Source: Hyphomicrobiaceae bacterium (GTDB lineage: Bacteria; Pseudomonadota; Alphaproteobacteria; Rhizobiales; Hyphomicrobiaceae). Taken from it: a stretch of DNA of 64,000 nt. Positions 19,236-28,154 of this stretch are shown in pieces; the stretch's first letter is position 1, and each line of letters opens with the position of its first letter. The stretch covers positions 372,001 through 436,000 of the forward strand of contig JALHMB010000002.1 in the NCBI GenBank assembly GCA_022844275.1, given 5' to 3'. The position numbers and the translations under genes were made by a program. The notes beneath the pieces were generated by a model, which saw only the letters and a program-made list of their open reading frames with translations, was not told where the DNA came from and made no database searches.

Positions 19236-21074
19236 ATGGCGAGAGGGGCGGCGCGGTTACGGGCGCGCGAGCAGGATAGCGGCGAGGCGCAAGCCTATCT
19301 CGGTGTGACCACCTCGGCGCGCGGCTATACATGGCGCGAACGGCTGGCGCCAAGCGCTGCGAATACGGCGATTGCCATAAGCCAGCAGCACGGATTGCCG
19401 GAGCTGTTAGGCCGCGTGCTCGCGGCGCGCGGCATTGCCATCGACGATGTGCCGAACGTCCTCGATCCGACCATTCGGGCGCTGATGCCCGATCCGAGCA
19501 CGCTCAACGATATGGACAAAGCCGCGCGCCGGCTGGTCGACGCCATCGTCAAGCGCGAGCGCGTGGCCGTGTTTGGCGACTATGACGTGGATGGTGCGTG
19601 CTCGTCGGCGCTCATGCGCCGATTCCTCAATGCGCACGGGCTCGAAGCGACGATCTACATTCCCGACCGCATGTTCGAGGGATACGGCCCGAATGTCGCC
19701 GCCATCAAGGGTCTCGTCGAGAAAGGCGCGCAGCTCATCGTCACCGTGGACTGCGGCACGACGAGCTTCGAGGCCCTGGCGCCGCAGCATCGCGGCAAGA
19801 CGGAGGTGCTCGTCATCGACCATCACCAGGCCGATGAGCAGCTTCCCGAAGTATCGGCGGTCGTCAATCCAAACCGCCAGGACGATCTTTCGGGCCTCGG
19901 GCATCTCTGCGCGGCCGGCGTCGTGTTCATGCTTCTCGTCGCGACGACGCGCGAGCTGCGTCAGCGCGGCCATTACGGCGAGAACGGCCGCCCGCCCGAT
20001 CTGCTCTCCATGCTCGATCTCGTTGCGCTCGCGACCGTGTGCGATGTCGTGCCGTTGCAGACGCTCAATCGCGCCTATGTCACGCGCGGCCTCGAGGTCA
20101 TGCGCCAGCGTCAGAATATCGGTCTGCGCGCGCTCGTCGATGCGGCGGGGCTCAACCAGCCGCCGACGCCGTATCTGCTGGGTTTTGTGCTCGGCCCGCG
20201 CATCAATGCGGGCGGGCGCATCGGCGATGCGGCGCTGGGCGCCCGCCTGCTCTCGCTCGACGACGAGACGGAAGCCGCGCGTATTGCGGTGCAGCTGGAC
20301 AAGCTCAATCGCGAGCGCAAGGCCATCGAGACGCAGATGCTCGAAGAGGCCACCGCTGAGGCCGATCGGCTGATCGACGAGATACCGGATCTGCCCATGC
20401 TCGTCCTCGCATCGGAGCGCTGGCACAAGGGTGTCGTCGGGCTTGTCGCGAGCCGCCTGGTCGATCGTTTCGGGCGTCCTGCCTGTGTCATCGCTTGGGA
20501 AGAGGGCGGCCAGGGCACGGGCTCGCTGCGCTCCATCGCCGGCGTCGACATCGGATCAGCGGTGCGCGCGGCGGCGGCCGATGGATTACTCATCAAGGGC
20601 GGCGGTCACGCTATGGCAGCGGGCCTCACGGTCGCGCGCGACAAGTTCGAGGCCGCGCGCACGTACCTCGCCGAGCAAGTCGCCTCACCCGCAACCACGG
20701 CACGGGCGGCGCGCGCGCTGGAGATCGACGGTGCGCTCACGCCGGCTGCCGCCAATGATACGCTCATCGATCTGATCGAGCGCGCTGGACCCTATGGTCA
20801 GGGCAATCCGCAGCCGCGCTTCGTCTTTCCCGCGCATCGCGTACGCTTTGCCAAGGTCATGGGCGAGGCACACCTGCGCGTGACGCTCGAAGCTGACGAC
20901 GGCAGTCGTCTCGAAGGCATTGCTTTTCGTGCGGTCGGCCAGCCGCTCGGCGAGCTGCTCACCAATACGGGTGGCATGCCGATCCACGTTGCGGGGAACC
21001 TGCGCCGCGATACCTGGGGTGGCCGCCAGCGCATCGAGCTGCAGATCGAGGATGCGGCTGATCCGCGGCGGTAG
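19236..21074 (+). CDS. recJ: Single-stranded-DNA-specific 5'-3' exonuclease RecJ
   Basis: A DHH-superfamily exonuclease acting in RecF-pathway recombination and mismatch repair. The 612 residues include the metal-binding motifs FGDYDVDGACSS, TVDCGTTS and VIDHHQ in the DHH domain, then GFVLGPRINAGGRIGDA, and the DHHA1 segment GSLRSIAGVDIG...GGGHAMAAG. The ATG at 19236 has GGGGG about 8 bases upstream. It is followed immediately by a large inverted-repeat element that may end its transcript. Confidence 0.96.
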   Translation: MARGAARLRAREQDSGEAQAYLGVTTSARGYTWRERLAPSAANTAIAISQQHGLPELLGRVLAARGIAIDDVPNVLDPTIRALMPDPSTLNDMDKAARRLVDAIVKRERVAVFGDYDVDGACSSALMRRFLNAHGLEATIYIPDRMFEGYGPNVAAIKGLVEKGAQLIVTVDCGTTSFEALAPQHRGKTEVLVIDHHQADEQLPEVSAVVNPNRQDDLSGLGHLCAAGVVFMLLVATTRELRQRGHYGENGRPPDLLSMLDLVALATVCDVVPLQTLNRAYVTRGLEVMRQRQNIGLRALVDAAGLNQPPTPYLLGFVLGPRINAGGRIGDAALGARLLSLDDETEAARIAVQLDKLNRERKAIETQMLEEATAEADRLIDEIPDLPMLVLASERWHKGVVGLVASRLVDRFGRPACVIAWEEGGQGTGSLRSIAGVDIGSAVRAAAADGLLIKGGGHAMAAGLTVARDKFEAARTYLAEQVASPATTARAARALEIDGALTPAAANDTLIDLIERAGPYGQGNPQPRFVFPAHRVRFAKVMGEAHLRVTLEADDGSRLEGIAFRAVGQPLGELLTNTGGMPIHVAGNLRRDTWGGRQRIELQIEDAADPRR

Positions 21075-21076
21075 AT

Positions 21077-21254
21077 CGCGCCTTCGGCGCGAGCGAGGCT
21101 AGCCTCGCGCTCCATCGGGAGGGACACCCTCCCGAACCCTCCTGCTTTTATGACTAAGAACCGCGCAACGAATTCCAGATCCATAAAGGGCGGGGTTCGG
21201 GGGTGTCCCTCGATTGGGGCGCGGGGCTAAGGCCCCGCTCGCGCCGCAGGCGCG
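21077..21254. repeat. Large imperfect inverted-repeat element (arms of ~66 bases)
   Basis: The left arm (21077-21142) and right arm (21189-21254) are imperfect reverse complements over about 66 bases, separated by a 46-base AT-richer core. Within each arm are smaller palindromes, for example CGCGCCTTCGGCGCG at 21077-21091 and GCGAGGCTAGCCTCGC at 21090-21105. The element fills most of the recJ-suhB gap, starting three bases after the recJ stop. It looks like a palindromic mobile repeat (MITE- or REP-like) or a strong bidirectional RNA hairpin; no coding capacity is seen. Confidence 0.8.
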
Positions 21255-21335
21255 ACCGGAGCGCCCCTTGTGCCGGCGCCCGGCAGGCGCTAGGGGTTCA
21301 GCCTTCCAGCAGCACAGGCCAGAAACCGAGGCGTC

Positions 21336-22127
21336 ATGCCCGTATCCGCGCTTATGAATGTCATGATCGGGGCCGCCCGCAAGGCCGGGCGCAGCCTCGC
21401 GCGCGACTTCGGCGAGGTGGCGCAGCTTCAGGTGTCAGTCAAGGGCCCGGCGAACTTCGTCACGGCCGCCGATCAGCGCGCGGAGGAGATCGTTTATCGC
21501 GAGCTGGCGCGGGCACGCCAGGGCTACGGCTTCCTCATGGAGGAGGGCGGCGAGATCGAGGGGGACGACAAGACGCATCGTTGGATTGTCGATCCGCTCG
21601 ATGGCACGACCAACTTCCTCCATTCGATCCCGCTCTTCTCCATCTCGATTGCGCTCGAGCGCGAGGGCGAACTGGTCGCGGGCCTCATCTACAACCCGGT
21701 GAGCGACGAGCTCTATACGGCGGAGAAAGGCAAGGGTGCCTTCCTCAATGACAAGCGGCTGAGGGTGGCGGCGCGCAAGTCGCTGCAGGACAGCGTGATA
21801 TCGACCGGCATTCCTTTCCGCGGGCGCGGTGGCTATGAGCGTTTCGAGCGCGAGACCAAGCCGCTGATGCGCGAAGTTGCCGGCATCAGGCGCACCGGGG
21901 CGGCGTCAATCGACCTCGCGTGGACGGCGGCGGGGCGCTTCGACGGCTACTGGGAGCATGATCTGCAACCCTGGGACATCGGTGCGGGCATTGTCATCCT
22001 CAGAGAGGCCGGTGGCATTGCCACGGATGCCTCCGGGGGTGAAGAGATGTTCGACAAGGGCAGCATTGTCGCGGCCAACCCGACGATTCATAAGCTTCTT
22101 CTGGCCTCGCTGCGGAAGGCAGCGTGA
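21336..22127 (+). CDS. suhB: Inositol-1-monophosphatase family protein
   Basis: A 263-residue Mg-dependent phosphatase of the SuhB/IMPase family, which dephosphorylates inositol phosphates and in some bacteria affects ribosome or RNA metabolism. Motif A is DPLDGTTNFLHSIP and motif B is the LQPWDIGAGIVILREAGG region; the EEGGE segment supplies a further metal ligand. GAGG lies six bases before the ATG at 21336. It shares orientation with recJ upstream and the MotA-like gene downstream, separated by the repeat and by a 170-base gap. Confidence 0.94.
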   Translation: MPVSALMNVMIGAARKAGRSLARDFGEVAQLQVSVKGPANFVTAADQRAEEIVYRELARARQGYGFLMEEGGEIEGDDKTHRWIVDPLDGTTNFLHSIPLFSISIALEREGELVAGLIYNPVSDELYTAEKGKGAFLNDKRLRVAARKSLQDSVISTGIPFRGRGGYERFERETKPLMREVAGIRRTGAASIDLAWTAAGRFDGYWEHDLQPWDIGAGIVILREAGGIATDASGGEEMFDKGSIVAANPTIHKLLLASLRKAA

Positions 22128-22297
22128 GCACACGGATGGCTGCGGCTTTTCCATGTCGTGACTGGACAGTTGTTATTTTCGCCACAGTCCCAGGTTGTTT
22201 TGCCACGATCATCGAGTAGTGTCTCCCGCACGGCGTGCTGACTGCGGCGATGTATGTGCCTGTGCGATGCGGTTTTGAGTGTGGGTGGAGTTGAGAA

Positions 22298-23332
22298 ATG
22301 GCGAGAGGGCGGCCGACTGAGCTGGCGTCCAGACGGTTGCACCGTACGCTCAATACGCCGGGGCCCTTCCTGCGCGGGATGCTCGTCTTCCTGTTGATTG
22401 TGGGACTGTGCGGTGCTGTTTTGTTTCCGAAGGTGCATCAGGCCTTCTGGGAAAATCCCTTCCTTAACGGGCTCATCCTCGCGGTGCTGGCGGTTGGCAT
22501 CATGCGTGCGTTCGGCCAGGTTATTCGCCTCTATCCCGAAATCCGCTGGGTGAACGCGTTCCGGATTGCGGATCCCGGCCTCGCGATCGAGCACAAGCCC
22601 GTGCTGCTGGCGCCCATGGCGACCATGCTACGTGACCGCACGGGTCAGCTCTCGCTTTCCACGTCGTCGATGCGCTCGATCATGGACTCGATCGGAGGAC
22701 GCCTCGACGAAGCGCGCGATACGGGCCGCTATCTGGTCGGTCTTCTGGTCTTCCTGGGGCTGCTCGGCACTTTCTGGGGCCTGCTCGATACAATTCATTC
22801 CGTCGGCAACACGATCAATTCGCTGGATACCAAGGGCACCGACAGCGTGCTTATGTTCGAGGAGCTGAAGTCGGGTCTTTCCGGCCCGCTGCGCGGCATG
22901 GGCACCGCATTCTCTGCGTCACTCATGGGCCTCGGTGGATCGCTCATTCTAGGCTTTCTCGATCTGCAGGCGAGCCACGCACACAACCGCTTCTACAACG
23001 AGCTCGAGGAATGGCTCTCCGGCATCACCGACCTGACGCCCGGCGGCGAGCAATCGGGTGAGGTTGGCCAGCAGCTCTTTGGTGTTCTCTTCGAGGTCCA
23101 GCGCACGATCGCCGATCTGTCGGATCGCATCCAGATGATCGGATCTTCGAATGGCGCGGGCTCCGAGGGCCTGCGCGATGTCGGGCGCAGCTTGCAGGAA
23201 GTTGTCGGTCAGATGCGGGCCGAGCAGAAGATCGTCCGCGAATGGGTCGATGAGCAGGCTTCGCGCCAGGCGGAAATGGCGTCGGCACTCAGGGATATCG
23301 CAGGTCGCGCGCCATCGCGGCGAGGTAGCTAA
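22298..23332 (+). CDS. MotA/TolQ/ExbB-type proton channel protein (non-flagellar)
   Basis: A 344-residue inner-membrane protein. Helices are visible at about 27-45, 53-73, 146-168 and 203-225. The signature LGLLGTFWGLLDTI in the third and the Gly/Ser-rich GMGTAFSASLMGLGGS in the fourth are those of MotA/TolQ/ExbB stator subunits. The C-terminal 100 residues are cytoplasmic and helical. It pairs with the MotB-like gene 3 bases downstream and would form an ion-driven force generator with it. No flagellar, Tol or TonB gene is nearby. GGAG lies about 9 bases before the ATG. Confidence 0.85.
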   Translation: MARGRPTELASRRLHRTLNTPGPFLRGMLVFLLIVGLCGAVLFPKVHQAFWENPFLNGLILAVLAVGIMRAFGQVIRLYPEIRWVNAFRIADPGLAIEHKPVLLAPMATMLRDRTGQLSLSTSSMRSIMDSIGGRLDEARDTGRYLVGLLVFLGLLGTFWGLLDTIHSVGNTINSLDTKGTDSVLMFEELKSGLSGPLRGMGTAFSASLMGLGGSLILGFLDLQASHAHNRFYNELEEWLSGITDLTPGGEQSGEVGQQLFGVLFEVQRTIADLSDRIQMIGSSNGAGSEGLRDVGRSLQEVVGQMRAEQKIVREWVDEQASRQAEMASALRDIAGRAPSRRGS

Positions 23333-23335
23333 CCG

Positions 23336-24364
23336 ATGGCGGGTTCGCGAGCGCGCCGCTCAAACGAGTACGGGGAATTCTGGCCGGGCTACGTAGACGT
23401 GCTGTCGACGTTGCTCATGACCTTTATCTTTCTGCTCTCGCTGTTCATGCTGGCCCAGTACTTCGTCAGCCAGGAGTCGGGGCGCAAGGATACCGCGCTC
23501 GGCAAGCTCAATCTGCAGATTGCGGAACTTACGAGCCTACTCTCGCTCGAGAAGGGCAAGAGCCGTTCGCTCGAAGATGAACTCGCTTCGATCCAGGCAA
23601 CACTTGCGCAGGCGCGCGCGGAAAGCGCCCGCCTCTCCGGTATTGCGGGGATCGATGCCGAACGTGCCGGCACCGCTGAGGCACGTGTCGGCGCATTGAC
23701 GAAGGAACTGGAGGGGCAGAAGCAGGTTTCGAGCGAGGCGCTTGCCCGCGTTGATCTGCTCAATCAGCAATTGCTCGCACTGCGGCGACAGCTTGCGGCC
23801 CTGAACGAGGCGTTGGCCGCCGCCGAGGCCAAGGACAAGGATTCGCAGGCGCGCATTTCAGACCTCGGCGCTCGCCTCAATGTCGTGCTGGCGCGGCAGG
23901 TGCAGGAGCTGCAGCGCTATCGCTCGGATTTCTTCGGGCGCCTGCGCGAGCTGCTGAGGGATCGCAAGGACATCCGCATTGTCGGTGACCGTTTCGTTTT
24001 CCAGTCGGAGGTGCTCTTTCCCTCCGGTCAGGCAACCATGACGCCCGAGGGGCTAGCGGCAATCGACCAGCTCGCGTCGGCGATCGTCGAGCTGGAGCGG
24101 CAGATCCCCAAGGAGATCAGCTGGGCGCTGCAGGTCGATGGCCACACGGACGCGCGTCCGATCGCCAGTAGCGCGTTTCCTTCCAACTGGGAGCTGTCGA
24201 GCGCCCGCGCGATCAGTGTCGTGAAGTACCTGATTAGCCGCGGTGTGCCGCCGAACCGGCTCGTGGCCGCTGGTTACGGCGAATTCGCGCCGCTTGAGGA
24301 TGGTTCGAGCGACGAAGTTCTGCGGCGAAACCGGCGCATCGAGCTTAAGCTGACTAACCGCTGA
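23336..24364 (+). CDS. MotB-like protein with OmpA peptidoglycan-binding domain
   Basis: A 342-residue partner of the MotA-like protein. A single N-terminal membrane helix (about 19-43) carries Asp21 in the position of the proton-binding aspartate of MotB/ExbD (PGYVDVLSTLLMTF). A long coiled coil follows (about 55-200), and then an OmpA domain (about 210-340) with DGHTD, NWELSSARAISV, GYGEFAP and NRRIELKL, which binds peptidoglycan in relatives. The long coiled coil between helix and OmpA domain is unlike classic flagellar MotB. It starts 3 bases after the MotA-like stop. Confidence 0.87.
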   Translation: MAGSRARRSNEYGEFWPGYVDVLSTLLMTFIFLLSLFMLAQYFVSQESGRKDTALGKLNLQIAELTSLLSLEKGKSRSLEDELASIQATLAQARAESARLSGIAGIDAERAGTAEARVGALTKELEGQKQVSSEALARVDLLNQQLLALRRQLAALNEALAAAEAKDKDSQARISDLGARLNVVLARQVQELQRYRSDFFGRLRELLRDRKDIRIVGDRFVFQSEVLFPSGQATMTPEGLAAIDQLASAIVELERQIPKEISWALQVDGHTDARPIASSAFPSNWELSSARAISVVKYLISRGVPPNRLVAAGYGEFAPLEDGSSDEVLRRNRRIELKLTNR

Positions 24365-24584
24365 GCTAGCTATCTATTTGATATCCAAGAGGTCTAAAGA
24401 GGGCGGTGCGGCGGACTGCAGCAGCCCGTTCAGTTGCCGACGGAATGGGTGTCGCGCTATAAGGCGATAACTCAGTTGCGAAAAACACTGGATGTTGACC
24501 CCAGAAGTCGGGTATTCCCATAAGGAATGGGACTGCCACGTCGAAGACCGGGGACGCCATACTTAGGCAGTTCTTGAACGCTTG

Positions 24585-25049
24585 ATGAGCGGAAATATGC
24601 ACAAGGCACATGATCACCACGATATCGGTAAGCCACTGAGCGAAGGCGAAGTGATCGAGCTGTTGCGCCGCGCCAAGCTGCGTCCGACGCGCCAGCGTCT
24701 CGCGCTCGGCGGGCTGCTGTTCACCGATCACGGTCGCCACGTGACCGCCGAGATCTTGCACGCGGAGGCCGTTGCAGGCGGCGAGCGCGTCTCTCTCGCG
24801 ACGGTCTACAACACGCTGCATCAGTTTAAACGGGCCGGCCTCGTGCGCGAGCTCGCGATCGACGGCACGCGCACGTACTTCGACACGAACACGTCGAACC
24901 ACAGTCACTTCTATGTCGAGCAGGATGGCCGTCTGATGGATATTCCAGACGGTTCGATCCGCGTCGACGGTCTGCCGGTGCCGCCCAAGGGTATGCGGAT
25001 CAGCCACGTCGATGTCGTCGTGCGCCTCGTCAAGGATGGTCACGAGTAA
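24585..25049 (+). CDS. irr: Fur-family iron response regulator Irr
   Basis: A haem-responsive transcription factor that controls iron and haem genes in Hyphomicrobiales. About 154 residues with the Fur winged-helix domain: LRPTRQRLALGGLLF, then the recognition region VSLATVYNTLHQFKRAGLV, then YFDTNTSNHSHFYVE, whose histidines sit where the Irr haem/metal site lies. The C-terminal GMRISHVDVVVRL is Irr-like. The start is uncertain: ATG at 24585 or at 24597 (MHKAHD), neither with a strong ribosome-binding site. It is convergent with the TRAP gene across a shared terminator hairpin. Confidence 0.92.
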   Translation: MSGNMHKAHDHHDIGKPLSEGEVIELLRRAKLRPTRQRLALGGLLFTDHGRHVTAEILHAEAVAGGERVSLATVYNTLHQFKRAGLVRELAIDGTRTYFDTNTSNHSHFYVEQDGRLMDIPDGSIRVDGLPVPPKGMRISHVDVVVRLVKDGHE

Positions 25050-25088
25050 GCGGCGCAGGCGCTTTTCGCGATCGGGTTTGAAATAGAG

Positions 25089-25120
25089 AAGCCGCGAGCA
25101 TCATGCGATGCACGCGGCTT
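25089..25120. terminator. Hairpin terminator between convergent irr and TRAP binding-protein gene
   Basis: A nearly perfect stem, AAGCCGCG pairing with CGCGGCTT, extended inward by GCATC/GATGC around an ATGC loop with one A-A mismatch. It is followed on the plus strand by TTGTCT and on the minus strand by CTCTATTT. It lies 39 bases after the irr stop and 18 before the TRAP-gene stop. The T-runs are weak, so efficiency is uncertain. Confidence 0.7.
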
Positions 25121-25138
25121 TGTCTATTGTGCGCGGCT

Positions 25139-26257
25139 TCAGCCCGGGAACTTGTAGTCGAGCAAACGGGCGTTCATGTAGCCCTGCTCGGCGATGCGGT
25201 TCCAGGCCATCAGCTCTTTGCGCGACTTGAGATAGGACTGCGCAACCTCGCGCGTCAGCTGGTCCTTGTCGTCGAGCATTTCCTGGATCACTTCGCCCGC
25301 TGCGTTGCCGTAGGCCGTGAGGAAGTCGTTCGGGAAGCGCTTGAGCTGCACGTTGTGCTGATTGAGCATGGTCTGCAGCGCCTGGCCGTTGCGGCCATTG
25401 AACTCCGAAAGCAGGCGGTCGGCCTCGGCTCTGCAGCACTCTTCGAAGATGCGCTGCACGTCCTTCGGCAGAGACGTCAGCTTCTTCTTGTCGACGGTAA
25501 CTTCGAGCGTCGTGCCGCCCTCGTGCATGCCGGGCCAGTAGTAGTACTTCGCGACCTTGTGGAAGCCGAAAGCGAGGTCGTTGTAAGGGCCGACCCACTC
25601 GGTCGCATCGATGGCGCCCGACTGAAGTGCCGCGAAGATCTCGCCGCCCGGCAGGTTGATGATGGTCATCCCGAGCTTCTTCAGCGCTTCACCGCCGAGG
25701 CCGGGAATGCGCATCTTCATGCCTTTGACGCTGTCGACGCCGGTGATCTCCTTGTTGAACCAGCCGCCCATCTGCACGCCCGTGCCGCCGACATGGAAAC
25801 CCTTGAGGCCGAACGGGTCGAGGATCTTGTCCCACAGCTCCTGGCCACCACCATAGTTCATCCAGGCGGTCGTCTCCGTGCAGGTGAGGCCGAAGGGCAC
25901 CGCCGAATAGAACTGCAGGGCCTTGTTCTTGTTCGGCCAGTAGTAGGGCGCAGCATGCATGAGATCAGCAGCGCCTCGCGTTACGGCATCGAAGCTCTCG
26001 AACGGCGGCACCAGCTCACCGGCCGAGAAAACCTTGATGGTCAGGCGACCGTCGGTAGCCGCGCCGACGCTCTCGGCAAAACGGTTCGCGCCCGTGCCGA
26101 GACCGGGAAAGTTCTTCGGCCACGTCGTGACCATCTTCCACTCGGTCTTGCCCTGGGCAATGGCCGGCGTTACGAGCGCGGATGTGCCGGCCGCGGCGCC
26201 GGCAAGAGCGGCGCCCTTGAGAAACTGGCGGCGTTTCATCGGCTTGGCTTCTGACAT
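25139..26257 (-). CDS. TRAP transporter solute-binding protein (DctP family)
   Basis: A 372-residue periplasmic binding protein. The N-terminus MKRRQFLKGAALAGAAAG is a twin-arginine-type signal, cleaved near AIAQG. The body has DctP-family blocks such as SAGELVPPFESFDAV, MKMRIPGLGGEALKKLG and GAIDATEWVGPYNDLAFG. Relatives bind 2-oxo acids and similar carboxylates, but the ligand cannot be read. The start at 26257 (MSEAKP) has GGGAGG about 10 bases upstream. No DctQ or DctM membrane subunit is encoded nearby, so the partners must be elsewhere. Confidence 0.9.
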   Translation of the reverse strand: MSEAKPMKRRQFLKGAALAGAAAGTSALVTPAIAQGKTEWKMVTTWPKNFPGLGTGANRFAESVGAATDGRLTIKVFSAGELVPPFESFDAVTRGAADLMHAAPYYWPNKNKALQFYSAVPFGLTCTETTAWMNYGGGQELWDKILDPFGLKGFHVGGTGVQMGGWFNKEITGVDSVKGMKMRIPGLGGEALKKLGMTIINLPGGEIFAALQSGAIDATEWVGPYNDLAFGFHKVAKYYYWPGMHEGGTTLEVTVDKKKLTSLPKDVQRIFEECCRAEADRLLSEFNGRNGQALQTMLNQHNVQLKRFPNDFLTAYGNAAGEVIQEMLDDKDQLTREVAQSYLKSRKELMAWNRIAEQGYMNARLLDYKFPG

Positions 26258-26473
26258 GTCTGGATGCCTCCCAGTGCATCGTGATGGTTCATTGTCGTCG
26301 GACGGCTGTTTATGGGGTCCGCCCGCCAATTGAAAGGACGTTGGTGCCGCAGCGGACCTGACGGCAACTCTATCGGCGGCCACCGCATATGTCTGATATG
26401 TCGAGAATAATTCTCGCCGTGCACGGATCTGGCCGCGCAAAACGTTCCAGGTGTCAACGGTGTGCGGAAAGCC

Positions 26474-27505
26474 TCAGGCGACGCTGGCGCGCAGGAGATC
26501 GTGAACGTGGACGAGACCGATCGGGCGGCCCGCTTCGACGACGAACAGTGCCGTGATCCGCGACTTGTTGAGGATATCGAGAGCGGAGGACGCGAGTGCC
26601 GTCGGTTTGATCGTCTTCGGGTTCGGCGTCATGATCTGGCCGGCGGTCACCGACAAGAGGTTCGGTCCCATGTGCCGGCGCAAGTCGCCGTCGGTGATTA
26701 TGCCGACGAGCTTGCCGTCGCCATCGATGATGCCGAGGCAACCGAGTGCCTTCTGAGTCATGGTGACGAGCGCGCCGGTCATCGGCTCGTCCACACGCGC
26801 GAGCGGCAGACGGTCGTCCTTGTGCATGAGGTCGGTGACGAACTTGAGCTGCGCGCCCAGTGATCCGCCGGGATGAAAGACCTTGAAGTCCGTCGCCGTG
26901 AAGCCGCGCGCCTCGAGCAGCGCGACGGCGAGACAATCACCGATCACGAGCTGCATAGTCGTCGAGGTCGTGGGCGCGAGGCCATTCGGGCAGGCCTCGC
27001 TGGCACGTGGCAGCTCCAGAACGATGTCGGACGCCTTGCCGAGTGCGGAAGCAGCGCGCGATGTGATGGAGATCAGCGGTACGCCAAAGCGGCGCGAATA
27101 GGTGACGAGATTCCTGAGCTCGATGGTCTCGCCTGACCAGGAGATGGCGAGCAGAACATCTTTCGGCGTGACCATGCCGAGGTCGCCGTGCGCGGCTTCG
27201 GAAGGATGAATGAAGAAGGCGGGTGTGCCGGTCGAGGCAAAGGTCGCCGCGATCTTGCGTCCGATGTGCCCCGATTTGCCGATGCCGCTGACGATGACGC
27301 GGCCCTCGACGCCGGCAAGCACGCGGACAGCTTCCTCGAAGGTCGCGCCGAGGCCATTCTGGAGGGAGGCCGACAGAGCGGCGAGCCCCGAGCTTTCGGC
27401 ATCGAGCGTGCGCAAAGCGCTCGCGATGGCAAGCGGTGTCGTGCTCGCGTCGGCTGGCTGAGATTTTGCAGACATTGATCGTGGGCGCTGGGCGGCAGAT
27501 CCCAT
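26474..27505 (-). CDS. kdsD: D-arabinose-5-phosphate isomerase (KpsF/GutQ type)
   Basis: Interconverts ribulose-5-phosphate and arabinose-5-phosphate, the first step of Kdo synthesis. The 343 residues contain an N-terminal SIS domain (GIGKSGHIGRKIAATFASTG, SWSGETIEL) and two C-terminal CBS domains (about 215-275 and 285-340). The ATG at 27505 has GGGGG about 11 bases upstream; an alternative start is MSAKSQ at 27475. KdsA, which uses its product, is encoded at 17.1 kb. The gap to the downstream TRAP gene is 216 bases. Confidence 0.94.
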   Translation of the reverse strand: MGSAAQRPRSMSAKSQPADASTTPLAIASALRTLDAESSGLAALSASLQNGLGATFEEAVRVLAGVEGRVIVSGIGKSGHIGRKIAATFASTGTPAFFIHPSEAAHGDLGMVTPKDVLLAISWSGETIELRNLVTYSRRFGVPLISITSRAASALGKASDIVLELPRASEACPNGLAPTTSTTMQLVIGDCLAVALLEARGFTATDFKVFHPGGSLGAQLKFVTDLMHKDDRLPLARVDEPMTGALVTMTQKALGCLGIIDGDGKLVGIITDGDLRRHMGPNLLSVTAGQIMTPNPKTIKPTALASSALDILNKSRITALFVVEAGRPIGLVHVHDLLRASVA

Positions 27506-27723
27506 CACTATAACCCCCGTCCCGGATGCGTATAGCCCCGGGATGATACGTGGCCGAACGAATCGGCCTCCTCATGTGCCGGATGTGACACGATCATGGA
27601 GGCCCGCGCAAGTCTCACGATCCGCGCACTGCCATGCGCAAGTGATTTTGCCACAAGGATGAACTAGAACACGCAAGTGAACGGCGTATGCGGATGGCCG
27701 CGCCGGATGCGGGAGGAAGAAGC

Positions 27724-28107
27724 GTGGAAAAGCGCATCATCAACGCGGCTGACGCACCGGCGCCCGCCGGTACGTATTCGCAGGCCATCGAGGTGCGGAA
27801 TGCCACACGCACGCTCTATGTCAGCGGCCAGATCCCCGTGGCGGTCGACGGTTCGGTGCCTGAGGATTTCACAAGCCAGGCCCGTCTCGCGTGGACGAAC
27901 GTCGTTGCGCAGCTCCATGCGGCCGGCATGACGCTCGACAATCTGGTAAAGGTGACGATCTTTCTTTCCGACCGCCGCTACATCCCCGAATATCGTCAGG
28001 TGCGCGGTGAATTCCTGGGCGAGCGCCGACCCGCATTGACCTGCATCATCACCGGCATCTTCGATACGGCCTGGCTGTTAGAGATAGAAGCGATCGCTTG
28101 CGCATAG
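27724..28107 (+). CDS. RidA (YjgF/YER057c/UK114) family protein
   Basis: A 127-residue trimeric RidA-type protein. Members hydrolyse reactive enamine/imine intermediates such as 2-aminoacrylate. Conserved features include AGTYSQAIEV, the RPALTCIIT segment with the arginine of the active site, and an N-terminal APAPAGTYSQ. The start is a GTG at 27724 preceded by GGGAGGAAGAAGC. It is followed after 47 bases by the SMP-30 lactonase gene, so the two probably form an operon. Confidence 0.9.
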   Translation: MEKRIINAADAPAPAGTYSQAIEVRNATRTLYVSGQIPVAVDGSVPEDFTSQARLAWTNVVAQLHAAGMTLDNLVKVTIFLSDRRYIPEYRQVRGEFLGERRPALTCIITGIFDTAWLLEIEAIACA

Positions 28108-28154
28108 TCGTTCGCACTCGAAACAAGAAACGTCGTAAGGAGGAAATACGAGAC

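Noticed and set aside
22298-24364. Zorya-type (ZorAB) anti-phage system
   Set aside because: The stator pair is ZorAB-like in outline, but no ZorC, ZorD or ZorE homologue or nuclease/helicase is adjacent, and the flanks are suhB and irr.
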